Shown: positions 8,466 through 17,242 of the stretch, in pieces
Numbering within the stretch: position 1 is the stretch's first letter
Layout of the letters: each line of letters starts with the position of its first letter
Assembly: GCA_910586545.1 (NCBI GenBank)
Contig: CAJUIQ010000004.1
Coordinates: 1-31,106, forward strand
DNA: 31,106 bases
Source: an uncultured Eubacteriales bacterium
GTDB lineage: Bacteria; Bacillota; Clostridia; Oscillospirales; CAG-272
Direction: 5' to 3'
Translations under genes and position numbers: made by a program
The notes under the pieces: generated by a model
What the model was told of the DNA's origin: nothing
Databases searched by the model: none
The model's input: the letters and a program-made list of their open reading frames with translations, nothing else

Positions 8466-9356
8466 TTATTTGCTTTTCAATTTATTCATAAGAATATAAA
8501 TAGCAATGAGAACAGCCGCCGTACCGCCAATAATAATATACATTGTCGACAGTTCTACTTTACTTCCTCCAAAATAGAGATTACAATCAATGGAATTTTG
8601 CATTTCCGTTACAACCGCGGGAGGAATCCCCTGCTTTTCCATTTCTGCAAATACGCCGCGCAAGGCATGATTGCGAACAAGCGATGTGCCATAGGTTCCT
8701 GGCAGAAAAGAAATAACCTTCTGAAGTCCTTCTGAAAATTGTGAGATGGGCATATAGGCGCCGCAGATAAATCCGTATCCGGAGCTCACGATGGTTCCGA
8801 CTGCCGAAATTTGTCCTTGTGATGACAGAAAGAAATGAATAATCGATGAAAGCGCGGTTCCAAACAACACAAGTAGAAGAATATCTGACAACAGCAGAGC
8901 GATATCCGTGATTGTTAAATACCACCCTACTACAGATAAATAAGCAAGGCATATACCAGCAGCCGTAAGACAAATAATAAGGGTGGACAGCAACGATGCA
9001 AAATAATAGCTCATTGCAAGTGTGGAAGATTTTACAGGAGCGGTTCTGAAATCTTTTATACATCCATTTGCCTTATCCTGTACCATCAGCATATTAGAAC
9101 AAAAGGCTACGGTCACGCAGGATACTGCTAGAATTGATGAAATTAACTGCCCTCCTACGCAGCCGTCAATCAGCTTATCTGAAATCTTTAGGACATCTGG
9201 CAGAGCGGAGGTAAAACTGTTTCGATATACTTTTCCAAGAAAGGTTGCGTATAGTACAAGCAAAATAGCAGGCGTGATCAGGGAAGTAAAAAACATCCCT
9301 TTATCTTTGAAAAAAAGCTTTGTATTGCGTTTAATAAGCGCTGTACAGGTTCTCAT
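8466..9356 (-). CDS. ABC-2 type transporter permease
   Basis: This 296-residue membrane protein has about six hydrophobic helices in the ABC-2/DrrB layout: an N-terminal amphipathic part then a first helix (SLITPAILLVLYATFLG), a large external loop, four closely spaced helices, and a last helix (MYIIIGGTAAVLIAIYILM). It would form the channel of an exporter with the ATPase encoded just upstream. Its ATG overlaps the ATPase stop by four bases (ATGA), which indicates translational coupling. Substrate is unknown; relatives export drugs, lipids or polysaccharide. Confidence 0.9.
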   Translation of the reverse strand: MRTCTALIKRNTKLFFKDKGMFFTSLITPAILLVLYATFLGKVYRNSFTSALPDVLKISDKLIDGCVGGQLISSILAVSCVTVAFCSNMLMVQDKANGCIKDFRTAPVKSSTLAMSYYFASLLSTLIICLTAAGICLAYLSVVGWYLTITDIALLLSDILLLVLFGTALSSIIHFFLSSQGQISAVGTIVSSGYGFICGAYMPISQFSEGLQKVISFLPGTYGTSLVRNHALRGVFAEMEKQGIPPAVVTEMQNSIDCNLYFGGSKVELSTMYIIIGGTAAVLIAIYILMNKLKSK

Positions 9357-10267
9357 TTTTCCCTTCCTCCCGCCAGATTTTTTCCTGTTACAGCAAGAAA
9401 TACATCGTCCATTTTTCCTTTTACAATTTCATAGTCGCAAAATATTTCTGGATGCTGCAGAATCAGTTCGGTCGCCCTGGCCGTATTCGGGACAAATAAT
9501 CGGTAGCCGCCGCGTATTGGAGTATATTCTATGCCAAGAGACTGAACTGCATCTTCACAAACACCATACAGCGTTATAAAATCTCCTGTATAGGTGTTTT
9601 TCAGTTCCAATGGAGTTCCTTTGGCAGCAATTTTGCCGCTGTCTAAAATTACAACATAGTCTGCTTCCGCAGCTTCTTCCATATAATGGGTAGTTAGAAA
9701 AACTGTCAGATTTTCATTTTGACGGAGCTGGGAAACTACATTCCATAGTATTTTTCTCGTCTGAGGATCCAGCCCTGTGGTCGGCTCGTCCAGAATAAGA
9801 ATTTTAGGACTGTGCAGCAGCGCTCTTGCGATATCAATTCTTCTGCGCTGCCCTCCGGACAGCTTGCCAACGGTGCGTTTTAACAGTTCCTCGAAGTCCA
9901 GCATTTTTGCAAGTACAGCAAGTCTTTCTTTAAATATTTGGCCTGAAATATTATAAAGTGATGCGCGGCTCTCTAAATTATCATATACTGTCAATGCGCT
10001 GTCCAGCACTGAGTTTTGATAAACCACACCTAGTTGCCGCTTGATAAGCTCTGCATTATGGTCAATATTATGATGATCAATTACAACGCTCCCGCTGTCC
10101 TTGGATAGCTGTCCGCACATAATGTGAATGGTAGTAGATTTTCCTGCGCCATTTACACCAAGAAAAGCAAATAGTTCTCCTCTTTTTACATGGAAACACA
10201 AATTCTGTACTGCTTTTATTTCACCAAAGCTTTTGTTTAGGCAGTTTATTTCAATTATATTGTCCAT
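9353..10267 (-). CDS. ABC transporter ATP-binding protein (DrrA/NatA-like)
   Basis: This 304-residue ATPase powers the adjacent permease. Walker A GVNGAGKST is at 37-45, the Q-loop near VVYQN, the signature LSGGQ at 136-140, Walker B LILDEP at 157-162, and the switch His in TTHYMEEA. About 90 extra C-terminal residues match the exporter type of DrrA/NatA ATPases. ATG at 10267 is preferred; an in-frame TTG at 10306 would add 13 residues inside the upstream gene and has no ribosome site. Only two bases separate it from the glycosidase stop, so translation is probably coupled to that gene. Confidence 0.93.
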   Translation of the reverse strand: MDNIIEINCLNKSFGEIKAVQNLCFHVKRGELFAFLGVNGAGKSTTIHIMCGQLSKDSGSVVIDHHNIDHNAELIKRQLGVVYQNSVLDSALTVYDNLESRASLYNISGQIFKERLAVLAKMLDFEELLKRTVGKLSGGQRRRIDIARALLHSPKILILDEPTTGLDPQTRKILWNVVSQLRQNENLTVFLTTHYMEEAAEADYVVILDSGKIAAKGTPLELKNTYTGDFITLYGVCEDAVQSLGIEYTPIRGGYRLFVPNTARATELILQHPEIFCDYEIVKGKMDDVFLAVTGKNLAGGREK

Positions 10268-10269
10268 TT

Positions 10270-12402
10270 TTACTCTACTACGGTGAAAGGTGCGAATGCC
10301 TCGCAAGTAGAATCTGGTCCGATATATAACCGGAAGTCGCCGGGTTCCAGCACTCGCTCCAGTTTTTCATTTAAGAATGTAAATCGTTCGGAGGGGATAG
10401 AGAAAGACACCTGAAGAGTCTGTCCTGCATCCAGAGATATTTTTTCAAAATCGCACAGCAGCTTATCCGGCGTTGCGATAGAAGATACTAAGTCACAGAA
10501 GTATACTTGGACAACCTCTTCCACAGAGGTATCTCCTGTATTGGAAATGGTCACACTCGCCCGCAGTGATTCTCCCGGCTGCAGATCCGGATTTTCAATG
10601 GTGATATTGTCATAAACAACCGTACTATAGGTGAGTCCATATCCAAAGGGATAAAGGGGATCGGCAGGACAGTCTCTATACCGGCGGGGGAAGAGACTTC
10701 TAGGACGACCGGCAGAAAGATTTGCATAGTAGATGGGGATTTGCCCGGTTGCTCTGGGGAATGTTACAGGCAATCTGCCGCTGGGAGATAAATCTCCCAT
10801 AAGAAGCTGACGTATTGCGTTGCCCGCTTCTACCCCGGAATGCCATCCGAGGAGCAGTGCGTCGGACATTTCATCCAGTCGACTGCAGGCAAGCGGACGA
10901 GCAGTAAGCAATACCGAAACAATGGGCTTTTTCAATCCCTTCAGCAGCTTCAAATATTCATACTGGATATCTGGCAAATCAATATCAATCCGGCCGCCTC
11001 CTTCTCCTGCCCACTGACAGGGCTCGCCGCACACGTAAATGATGCCGTCACAGCCGGCGGCCAGGCGCGCGGCTTCCTTAAATTTTGCCCGATCGGTGCC
11101 TTCAAAGTCGCAACCTGCCAGATACACGATTTCAATACCGTCTTCTTTTTCCAATGCCATACGTGTTGTTACAACAGTAGCGGGGTCGCACCGTCCGCCC
11201 CAAACACCCATAGCTTCATACTGCGCGTCGGCCATAGGACCGGTAACCAGGTACTTTTTGCCGTCCCGTTTCAGAGGAAGGATATTTTCTTTATTTTTCA
11301 AAAGGACCATAGAATGCGCTGCAAGATCCCTTGCGGCGTCCCGGTACTCTTCTTTCAGAAACGCAGTGCTGGTGTCTTCATCCCGGTAGGGATTTGCAAA
11401 AATACCTGCAGCGAGCTTGACGCACAAAATGCGCAGCACACTTTGATCAATAGCTGGTAAAATTTCCGGCACTTCTTCGGCTAGAGCTTCCAACGTTTCC
11501 ACATAAGCACACGAGTGCATATCCATATCACAGCCTGCCAAAAGTGCACGGCGGGCCGCATCTTTTTTATCCTGCGCTACCCGATGGTTTACCAACTCCA
11601 GCACACTGGTCCAGTCAGACACTACAAATCCGGCAAACCCCCAAATTTCCCGCAAAAGCTGGGTAAGATAATACTGGGAACCGGTTACAGGAATGCCGTT
11701 GAGAGAGTTGAATGAGGACATGCAGGTCATAGCGCCGGCATCCACCGCAGCTTTATATACAGGCAGATATTCTCCGTGGAGGGTCCGTTCGCTGATATCG
11801 CAGGATTCATAATCTCTGCCTGCCTCGCTGAGTCCATATCCACAATAATGCTTAAAGCAGGATACTACATAAGGATATCCGGTCTCCGGGTTGATCGTTT
11901 GAAATCCCCGTATTCTGGCAGCCGCTACAGCGCTGCCCAGCAGCTTGTCCTCTCCTGCGCCTTCTGCGATTCTGCCCCAGCGGGGTTCTCTGGAAATATC
12001 AATCATGGGAGAATATACCCAGTTGATTCCTTCTGCATATGTTTCCATTGCAGAAATGCGTTCGGAGTTTTCGATTCTGTCCATATCCCAGCTGGCTGCG
12101 CCTGCAAGAGGTACCGGAAACAGCGTTCTGTCCCCATGCACCATATCGTGACCGATAATCAACGGGATTCCCAGCCGGCTTTCTTCCACAGCAAGCCTCT
12201 GCAGATGGTTTGCGGTTTGCACATCCGGCACGTTCAAAAATGCGCCGATGGTACCGGAGCGCACCAGATCTTCATCCAAATTTCGCACAGTACCCAAAAG
12301 ATGCAACTGGCCTATTTTTTCCTGCAGGGTCATTTTCTGCAGAATTTCCGTCGCCTTAGGCATATAAGGCGATGGATCAAACTTGTTGTGATATTCTTTC
12401 AT
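10270..12402 (-). CDS. Glycoside hydrolase family 3 beta-glycosidase
   Basis: This 710-residue enzyme releases terminal sugars from beta-linked oligosaccharides (beta-glucosidase or beta-xylosidase type). The N-terminal TIM barrel contains REPRWGR at 138-144, KHYCGYG at 184-190 (KHF-GYG in most relatives) and the nucleophile Asp263 in VVSDW. The alpha/beta sandwich domain follows from about 350 (MVLLKNKENILPLK, where the acid/base is expected further on), and a fibronectin III-like domain ends the protein (VEEVVQVYFCD). There is no signal peptide, so it acts on imported sugars inside the cell. First gene of an operon with an ABC-2 exporter. AGGAAGGA precedes the ATG. Confidence 0.93.
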   Translation of the reverse strand: MKEYHNKFDPSPYMPKATEILQKMTLQEKIGQLHLLGTVRNLDEDLVRSGTIGAFLNVPDVQTANHLQRLAVEESRLGIPLIIGHDMVHGDRTLFPVPLAGAASWDMDRIENSERISAMETYAEGINWVYSPMIDISREPRWGRIAEGAGEDKLLGSAVAAARIRGFQTINPETGYPYVVSCFKHYCGYGLSEAGRDYESCDISERTLHGEYLPVYKAAVDAGAMTCMSSFNSLNGIPVTGSQYYLTQLLREIWGFAGFVVSDWTSVLELVNHRVAQDKKDAARRALLAGCDMDMHSCAYVETLEALAEEVPEILPAIDQSVLRILCVKLAAGIFANPYRDEDTSTAFLKEEYRDAARDLAAHSMVLLKNKENILPLKRDGKKYLVTGPMADAQYEAMGVWGGRCDPATVVTTRMALEKEDGIEIVYLAGCDFEGTDRAKFKEAARLAAGCDGIIYVCGEPCQWAGEGGGRIDIDLPDIQYEYLKLLKGLKKPIVSVLLTARPLACSRLDEMSDALLLGWHSGVEAGNAIRQLLMGDLSPSGRLPVTFPRATGQIPIYYANLSAGRPRSLFPRRYRDCPADPLYPFGYGLTYSTVVYDNITIENPDLQPGESLRASVTISNTGDTSVEEVVQVYFCDLVSSIATPDKLLCDFEKISLDAGQTLQVSFSIPSERFTFLNEKLERVLEPGDFRLYIGPDSTCEAFAPFTVVE

Positions 12403-12445
12403 ATGTATAATAGTCCTTCCTACACGGTATAAACAATCACCCTAT

Positions 12446-12473
12446 ATTTTATCATAGCGAGCGGTAAAGTCAA
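12446..12473 (-). promoter_or_regulatory. Promoter of the GH3-ABC exporter operon
   Basis: On minus, TTGACT (12473-12468), a 16-base spacer and TAAAAT (12451-12446) lie about 44 bases before the GH3 ATG. The -35 overlaps the stop codon of the upstream flippase gene. Confidence 0.6.
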
Positions 12474-14050
12474 GTGCGCAGCAGCATTTTTTTTACGTAC
12501 CGGATATCGGTACGGGAGACAGAGCGGGAAAGAATTAGCAAAGCTGCATATACAACAACAGTAAAAGCGATTTGCAGGGGGAGCTGCAGGGATGTGTGTA
12601 GAAAGGATGTAAAAAGACGGACGCCGCTGCAGGCAGCCAGGGAAGACAATCCCGGCACAGCAACCCAGCGAAGCAGAAACCGGATTTTTGTGACAGCCAG
12701 CATCCGACTGATGCTGAGTGCGGCGTTTACCGTTTCCGTAATATATACACACGCTACGTATCCCCAAATACCAAAACGAGGAACCAATGTTAAAACCAGA
12801 ATCAGGCTAAGTCCAGCATCCAGTATGTTTACCTTCATACAGTACACCTGCTGCCCCAGCCCCTTTAAAATGGAATCTACCGCGGTGTCTAGATACATCA
12901 GCGGTACCAGAGGAGCAAATGCGGCGATATAACGCCCTGCCTCGCTGCTGCTATAAACTCCCATGCCTAAAATGTGGGAAAAAGCTAGAAAAATACCGGC
13001 AACGCCCATGGAAAACCATAGACTGACACGCACGACCTTAATGCCAATTTCTCGTGCCCGGGCATTGTTATTTGTAGCTAAGCATTCCGATAATTCTGGT
13101 ACCAGCAGAGAAGCGAAGGCGCTAATTACTGAGGAGGGAAAAAAGATCAGGGGGAAGGCCATTCCGTGAAGCACGCCATAGGAGGCCAGCGCGCCTTGCG
13201 GATCAGCGCCGCTTTTGCGCAGTCCGGAAGGAATGGCAAGATGCTCGGCGCACAGCAAACCCTGTCGCACATAGGACCCGGCTGCTACCGGAAACGCAAT
13301 GGAGGCAGCGCGAGACAGCGCCCCCGTTTTTTTCTTATATGGAAGAGATGCAGCGCCGACATTCGTGCAAGTTTTCACGCCGCGGTCCGTTATGTAGAGA
13401 AATATGGCAAGAATCAGAGAAGCAATTTCTGAAATTGCGGCGCCTCCTACAACGGCAAGACAGGCATATTCAATTCCCCTTGGAGCGATGATTACCAGCC
13501 CGGCAGATACCAGCGCGATTTGTACAAACTGTTCACAGATGGAAATAGCTGCATTTTTGTAAACCTTCCGCAGTCCGGTGAAGTATCCGGCAAGGGCGGA
13601 AGACAGGGATATAGGGACAAGTCCTATGCTCAGTAATTGCAGAGAGGGAATCGTCCGAACGTCTCCCAGAACATAGGTCCCTAAAATGCCGGACAGCGTA
13701 AACAGCAGAATACCTGCGAAAAGTCCGAAAAACAAACTGTATCCGATACAGCCGGCCAACTCTTCTCGAAGTGCGCGGCGTAGCGCTTTTCCACAGAGGC
13801 CATTTTGCTCACATTGTGCCAGCCGCTCCGATGTCATGCGTACGGCGGCTAGATTGACGCCGGATACAGCCAGAGTGATAGCCAGGGAATATACGCTCAT
13901 CACAAGCGTGAAAAGTCCCAGCGCCTGGGAGCCGATTTTTTGTGCTACAAATGCGTTGAAGCTAACGCCAATGGCTCGCAGTCCAACTGTTACGGCGGAC
14001 AGCAGAATGGCGTTTAAGAAATATCTTTGCGATTTACTTGTCTGTTTCAT
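12470..14050 (-). CDS. MATE/MurJ-like flippase, SpoVB-type polysaccharide transporter
   Basis: The 526-residue protein is hydrophobic throughout, with about 14 predicted helices, and belongs to the oligosaccharide-flippase/SpoVB/MurJ branch of the MOP superfamily. Members move lipid-linked cell-wall or polysaccharide precursors across the membrane. The start of the fold is recognisable (VGLRAIGVSFNAFVAQKIG, then ALGLFTLVMSVYSLAITLA), followed by an AVSGVNLAAVR helix break. ATG at 14050 fits the family start but lacks a good ribosome site; a GGAGGAAAAG about 40 bases upstream has no in-frame start near it, so the exact start is uncertain. Whether it serves spore cortex or vegetative wall cannot be told. 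Confidence 0.85.
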   Translation of the reverse strand: MKQTSKSQRYFLNAILLSAVTVGLRAIGVSFNAFVAQKIGSQALGLFTLVMSVYSLAITLAVSGVNLAAVRMTSERLAQCEQNGLCGKALRRALREELAGCIGYSLFFGLFAGILLFTLSGILGTYVLGDVRTIPSLQLLSIGLVPISLSSALAGYFTGLRKVYKNAAISICEQFVQIALVSAGLVIIAPRGIEYACLAVVGGAAISEIASLILAIFLYITDRGVKTCTNVGAASLPYKKKTGALSRAASIAFPVAAGSYVRQGLLCAEHLAIPSGLRKSGADPQGALASYGVLHGMAFPLIFFPSSVISAFASLLVPELSECLATNNNARAREIGIKVVRVSLWFSMGVAGIFLAFSHILGMGVYSSSEAGRYIAAFAPLVPLMYLDTAVDSILKGLGQQVYCMKVNILDAGLSLILVLTLVPRFGIWGYVACVYITETVNAALSISRMLAVTKIRFLLRWVAVPGLSSLAACSGVRLFTSFLHTSLQLPLQIAFTVVVYAALLILSRSVSRTDIRYVKKMLLRT

Positions 14051-14122
14051 ATATATGTAAGCAGGCCGCAGGGCAGAGGCGGCTGTATGCTTTTCCTCCG
14101 TCCCTACTATATTCGAGAAAAC

Positions 14123-14167
14123 AAAGAAAGAGAACCACCGCAATCTTAGCGATGGTTCTCTTTCTTT
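14123..14167 (-). terminator. Terminator of the pyrR-uraA operon
   Basis: A 15-bp perfect stem (14123-14137 with 14153-14167) extends inward by three more pairs, and on minus is followed by the T-rich TTTCTTTGTTTTC. It lies 15 bases after the uracil permease stop. Confidence 0.75.
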
Positions 14168-14181
14168 AATTTAGAAGGTTC

Positions 14182-15555
14182 TTACTGTTCTTTCTTTTTT
14201 CCGAGAATTACATTGGTGAGAATGCCCAAAATCAGTGCGCAGGCGACGGAGGTGAGGGTTACCTTTCCAAAGGTTACTGTCAGTCCGCCAATGCCGGAAA
14301 TCAGGATAACAGAAACGACAAACAAATTTCTGTTTTCTTCCAAATCTACTTTTTGAATCATTTTTAGGCCGCTAACTGCAATAAAGCCATACAAGGCCAT
14401 GCAAACACCGCCCATGACGCAAGAGGGAATAGAGTTTACAAATACAATAAAGGGATTTATGAAGGAAGCGATTATCGCGCCTACCGCTGCACCCATAATC
14501 GTGTAGAGAGAGGCGTTTCTGGTGATTGCAACACAAGCCACGGACTCGCCATAGGTGGTGTTGGGACATCCGCCGAACACAGCGCCTACCATAGAGCCTA
14601 CGCCGTCTCCCAGCAGGGTTCTGTGCAGTCCTGGATCTTCCAAAAGATCTTTTTCAATAATAGAAGAAATATTTTTATGGTCTGCCAAGTGTTCGGCAAA
14701 CACAACAAAGGCAACAGGAATATAGGCCACTGCAACGGTACCCAAATACTGCGCGTCCAGCTTGCTAAAGCCTTTGGCTGCGGTAAGGAAAGTAAAGTCC
14801 GGAACAGCAAAGAAAGTTTCCAGTGTTACCTTCCCATCTACAAGCAGGCGATTAAATATGGAAAAGTCAATAACTTTCAGCGCATCTACGTCAGCTGCGT
14901 TGCCAATTATGGTTAAAATGGCGGCAAAAGCGTAGCCGGACAGAATACCGATGATAAAAGGAATCATTTTAACGGTTTTTTTACCGTATGTAGAGCAGAG
15001 GGTGGTTACGGTCAGCGTGACCAGACCACACAGGATAGCGATCAAAGGAGACGCAGCGGGAAGCCCATCTATCCCTGCAACATTTCCTTTCATCAAGTCT
15101 CCCACCGCGTTGCCGGCAAGGGAAAGTCCGATTAGCGCAACGGTGGGTCCGATAACAACGGCAGGCATCAGCTTGGATATCCATTTTACGCCTGCGATTT
15201 TGATTACAATAGCGATCACCACGTAAACAAGGCCGGCGAAAATTGCGCCGATGATCAGTCCGAGATACCCAAGTTCGGGAGAAGACATGGCAATTGCCCC
15301 TGCGAACGCGGTGGACATTGGCCCGATAAAGGCGAAGGAGGACCCTAGAAATACGGGGCTTCTTCTCTTTGTAAAAAGGATGTACACAAGGGTACCGATT
15401 CCTGCGCCGAACAAGGCCGCTCCGGTACTCATGCCGTTGCCCACAATGACCGGAACGACCAATGTGGCGGTCATAATTGCAAGCAGCTGCTGCAGCGAAA
15501 AAATGATTAGCTGCCCGGCCTTAGGCTTGTCCTGAATGTTGTAGATCAGTTTCAT
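14182..15555 (-). CDS. uraA: Uracil permease (NCS2 nucleobase:cation symporter)
   Basis: This 457-residue transporter imports uracil for salvage. Landmarks of the NCS2/UraA fold are visible: the N-terminal LQQLLAIMTATLVVPVIVG helix, the SSFAFIGPM segment, the FAEHLADHKNISSI loop, the conserved GCPNTTYGES motif, then helices ending in VALILGILTNVILG-type sequence. ATG at 15555 is chosen because ACGGAG lies 9 bases before it; an in-frame upstream start at 15597 lacks a site. It follows pyrR by 91 bases in the same orientation, so it falls under the same UMP-sensing attenuator, which fits a uracil rather than xanthine substrate. Confidence 0.93.
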   Translation of the reverse strand: MKLIYNIQDKPKAGQLIIFSLQQLLAIMTATLVVPVIVGNGMSTGAALFGAGIGTLVYILFTKRRSPVFLGSSFAFIGPMSTAFAGAIAMSSPELGYLGLIIGAIFAGLVYVVIAIVIKIAGVKWISKLMPAVVIGPTVALIGLSLAGNAVGDLMKGNVAGIDGLPAASPLIAILCGLVTLTVTTLCSTYGKKTVKMIPFIIGILSGYAFAAILTIIGNAADVDALKVIDFSIFNRLLVDGKVTLETFFAVPDFTFLTAAKGFSKLDAQYLGTVAVAYIPVAFVVFAEHLADHKNISSIIEKDLLEDPGLHRTLLGDGVGSMVGAVFGGCPNTTYGESVACVAITRNASLYTIMGAAVGAIIASFINPFIVFVNSIPSCVMGGVCMALYGFIAVSGLKMIQKVDLEENRNLFVVSVILISGIGGLTVTFGKVTLTSVACALILGILTNVILGKKKEQ

Positions 15556-15646
15556 AAAACACTCCGTTCTTGCCGCAGGGGCTTGTACGGCGCCCATCGC
15601 GGCATAAATTCTATTGAAAGCGGCAGTCGCCGCACATCAATCTTTT

Positions 15647-16183
15647 TTATTCTGCCTTGGCAAGGCAAACTTGCCATATTCCATCGATTTCCTGCACCAT
15701 TACCTGGACAATTTCATCGTGTGACGTAGGCACATTCTTTCCCACAAAATCCGGTTTGATAGGCAGTTCACGGTGTCCTCTGTCAATAAGCACAGCAAGC
15801 TGAATACTTTTGGGGCGGCCCGCCGCAAATACAGCTTCAATGGCGGCGCGTGCGGTGCGGCCTGTATAGATTACGTCATCTACCAGCACTACTGTTTTTC
15901 CTGTAATGTCCCCTGGAAACAGCGTGTCCGCTGTCGTCGGCGCACAAGCCGGCGTCAGATCGTCTCTATATCGTGTAATATCCACATATCCTACAGGAAC
16001 ATCGGTTCCTTCAAATTTTTGCATATTTGCTGCCAGTATATAAGAAAGCGGCACGCCTCTGCGTTTAATTCCAATGAGACAAAGCGCGTCGCACCCCTGA
16101 TTACGCTCAATAATTTCATGGGTAATTCTGGCCAGGCTGCGCGTCATAGCCGCTTCATCCATTAAGGTTGCTTTTAAAATCAC
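15647..16183 (-). CDS. pyrR: PyrR: pyrimidine operon attenuation regulator / uracil phosphoribosyltransferase
   Basis: This 178-residue RNA-binding protein, when loaded with UMP, binds a hairpin in pyr leaders and causes termination; it also has weak uracil phosphoribosyltransferase activity. The PRPP loop VLVDDVIYTGRT is at 99-110, with IGIKRRGVPL and VGYVDITRYRDDL typical of PyrR. GTG at 16183 is chosen: it gives the family start MILKATLMDEAAM and has ATAGGAATGG before it. The ATG at 16210 sits directly after the T-run of a terminator and has no ribosome site. It is autoregulated by the leader described at 16211-16312. Confidence 0.95.
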   Translation of the reverse strand: MILKATLMDEAAMTRSLARITHEIIERNQGCDALCLIGIKRRGVPLSYILAANMQKFEGTDVPVGYVDITRYRDDLTPACAPTTADTLFPGDITGKTVVLVDDVIYTGRTARAAIEAVFAAGRPKSIQLAVLIDRGHRELPIKPDFVGKNVPTSHDEIVQVMVQEIDGIWQVCLAKAE

Positions 16184-16210
16184 TTTTGAACCATTCCTAT
16201 TCTTTTCCAT

Positions 16211-16237
16211 AAAAAAAGTCTTGCGCGCGGCAAGACT
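16211..16237 (-). terminator. Regulated terminator before pyrR
   Basis: 8-bp stem AGTCTTGC/GCAAGACT with a 5-base CGCGC loop and T7 on minus, placed just upstream of the pyrR ribosome site. Confidence 0.85.
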
Positions 16238-16312
16238 GCAGCACTGGCTGTAAATCTTACCGGCTTCACGGAACCGCTTAAAAATTTCACCTATGCGTTT
16301 CTTTTGTATTCT
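16211..16312 (-). promoter_or_regulatory. PyrR-dependent transcription attenuator
   Basis: The minus-strand leader of pyrR holds three competing structures. An upper hairpin (16276-16261) has stem CGGUU/AGCCG and hexaloop CCGUGA, matching the CNGNGA loop of PyrR sites. An antiterminator pairs CGGTAAGA (16262-16255) with TCTTGCCG (16235-16228). A terminator pairs AGTCTTGC with GCAAGACT (16237-16217 region) followed by seven T (16217-16211). The PyrR hairpin and the antiterminator share bases, and the antiterminator and terminator share TCTTGC, so UMP-PyrR binding should force termination. Confidence 0.8.
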
Positions 16313-16318
16313 GTAGGC

Positions 16319-16347
16319 AGTATAGCAGAATTTGACTGAAATGTAAA
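16319..16347 (-). promoter_or_regulatory. Promoter of pyrR-uraA
   Basis: On minus, TTTACA (16347-16342), a 17-base spacer and TATACT (16324-16319) would start the transcript near 16312, about 100 bases before the attenuator T-run. Confidence 0.75.
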
Positions 16348-16423
16348 TAGAATATTGTAAAAAAATGAAATTTGATGTCGGGGCTCTATAAAATTTGTAA
16401 AGGCAGCAAACAATTTATTTAAT

Positions 16424-16471
16424 AAAGAAAAAGGAAGCTTCTATGATAAAGGCTTTATCATAGAAGCTTCC
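16424..16471 (-). terminator. Terminator of the cytidylate-kinase-like gene
   Basis: An 18-bp perfect stem (16433-16450 with 16454-16471) and a minus-strand TTTTTCTTT tail lie 15 bases after the kinase-like stop codon. It also separates that gene from the pyrR promoter. Confidence 0.85.
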
Positions 16472-16485
16472 TCTAATTGATTATA

Positions 16486-17097
16486 TTACCGTTTAGCTGC
16501 CTCGCAGATCATCCGCGCCGCTGTGTCCACACCAAGGGCGGCCGCATTCAGCATCATGTCGTAGTTGCGTCGGTCGCTCCAATCCCATTCCGTAAAAGTA
16601 GCGTAATGACGCGCACGCCCCTTATCAGATTTCGTGATCACATCCAACGCCTTCTTTTGAGAATATCCATACTCGTCTACCGCACGTTTAATTCGATCTT
16701 CCATAGAGGCGTAGATGAATACTTTTAACAGATCCTGTCTTTCCCGCAGAATAAAGTCTGCACAACGGCCAACAATTACGCAGGGAGACGCGGCATATTT
16801 TTGGATTACCTTCTGCTGCGCCAGAAACACTTGCATTGTCAGGGGGACGGAATTGGTTCCACCCAGCCCCAGCATACCGTATGTATAGCTGTTGCCCATA
16901 GCAAGATTATACAAAAAGCTGCTGGTAATTTCCTGTTCATTATTTTCTATAAAGTCTGAAGAAAGTCCGCTTTCCTTTGCGGCTTCATCAATTAACTCCC
17001 TATCATAATACGGGATTTGCAAAAGTCTAGCGACTTCTTTCCCTACGGTTCTGCCTCCGCTTCCCAGTTCACGGCCAATGGTAATAACACGATCCAT
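16486..17097 (-). CDS. Cytidylate kinase-like family protein
   Basis: This 203-residue P-loop protein belongs to the cytidylate-kinase-like group common in Firmicutes. The N-terminus VITIGRELGSGGRTVGKEVA carries a GxGGRxxG nucleotide-binding loop, unlike the GPxGSGKS loop of Cmk itself. PYYDRELI and later VIVGRCADFILRE, then VFIYASMEDRIKRAVDEYG, are further family blocks (LID-like arginines). The phosphate acceptor is unknown; it should not be called Cmk. ATG at 17097 is preferred over an upstream in-frame start at 17184, because GGCAGG lies before it and the homology begins at MDRVITI. It has its own promoter and terminator. Confidence 0.85.
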   Translation of the reverse strand: MDRVITIGRELGSGGRTVGKEVARLLQIPYYDRELIDEAAKESGLSSDFIENNEQEITSSFLYNLAMGNSYTYGMLGLGGTNSVPLTMQVFLAQQKVIQKYAASPCVIVGRCADFILRERQDLLKVFIYASMEDRIKRAVDEYGYSQKKALDVITKSDKGRARHYATFTEWDWSDRRNYDMMLNAAALGVDTAARMICEAAKR

Positions 17098-17165
17098 AAT
17101 TAAACCTGCCTTTCCGCAAAGAGCATGTAACACATTTGCTGTATTTGATGCTCTTGTACATTTAT

Positions 17166-17194
17166 ATTTTAGCACATCTTCCAAAAAAATGCAA
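17166..17194 (-). promoter_or_regulatory. Promoter of the cytidylate-kinase-like gene
   Basis: On minus, TTGCAT (17194-17189), a 17-base spacer and TAAAAT (17171-17166). The roughly 60-base leader contains GAGCAT...ATGCTC arms (about 17124-17156) that could form a loose hairpin. Confidence 0.6.
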
Positions 17195-17242
17195 TCTCTT
17201 TATAAAAAATCCTGTACTTCTGTTTTTCAGGCGCAGAATTTT

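Noticed and set aside
10840..11460. 206-residue plus-strand frame inside the GH3 gene
   Set aside because: Antisense to a well-conserved glycosidase, no ribosome site and no domain-like content.
15556..15646. Second PyrR attenuator between pyrR and uraA
   Set aside because: A GCGGC/GCCGC hairpin is present but there is no T-run and no CNGNGA loop.
16184..16210. pyrR start at ATG 16210
   Set aside because: It follows the T-run of the attenuator with no ribosome site; GTG 16183 has one and matches the family N-terminus.
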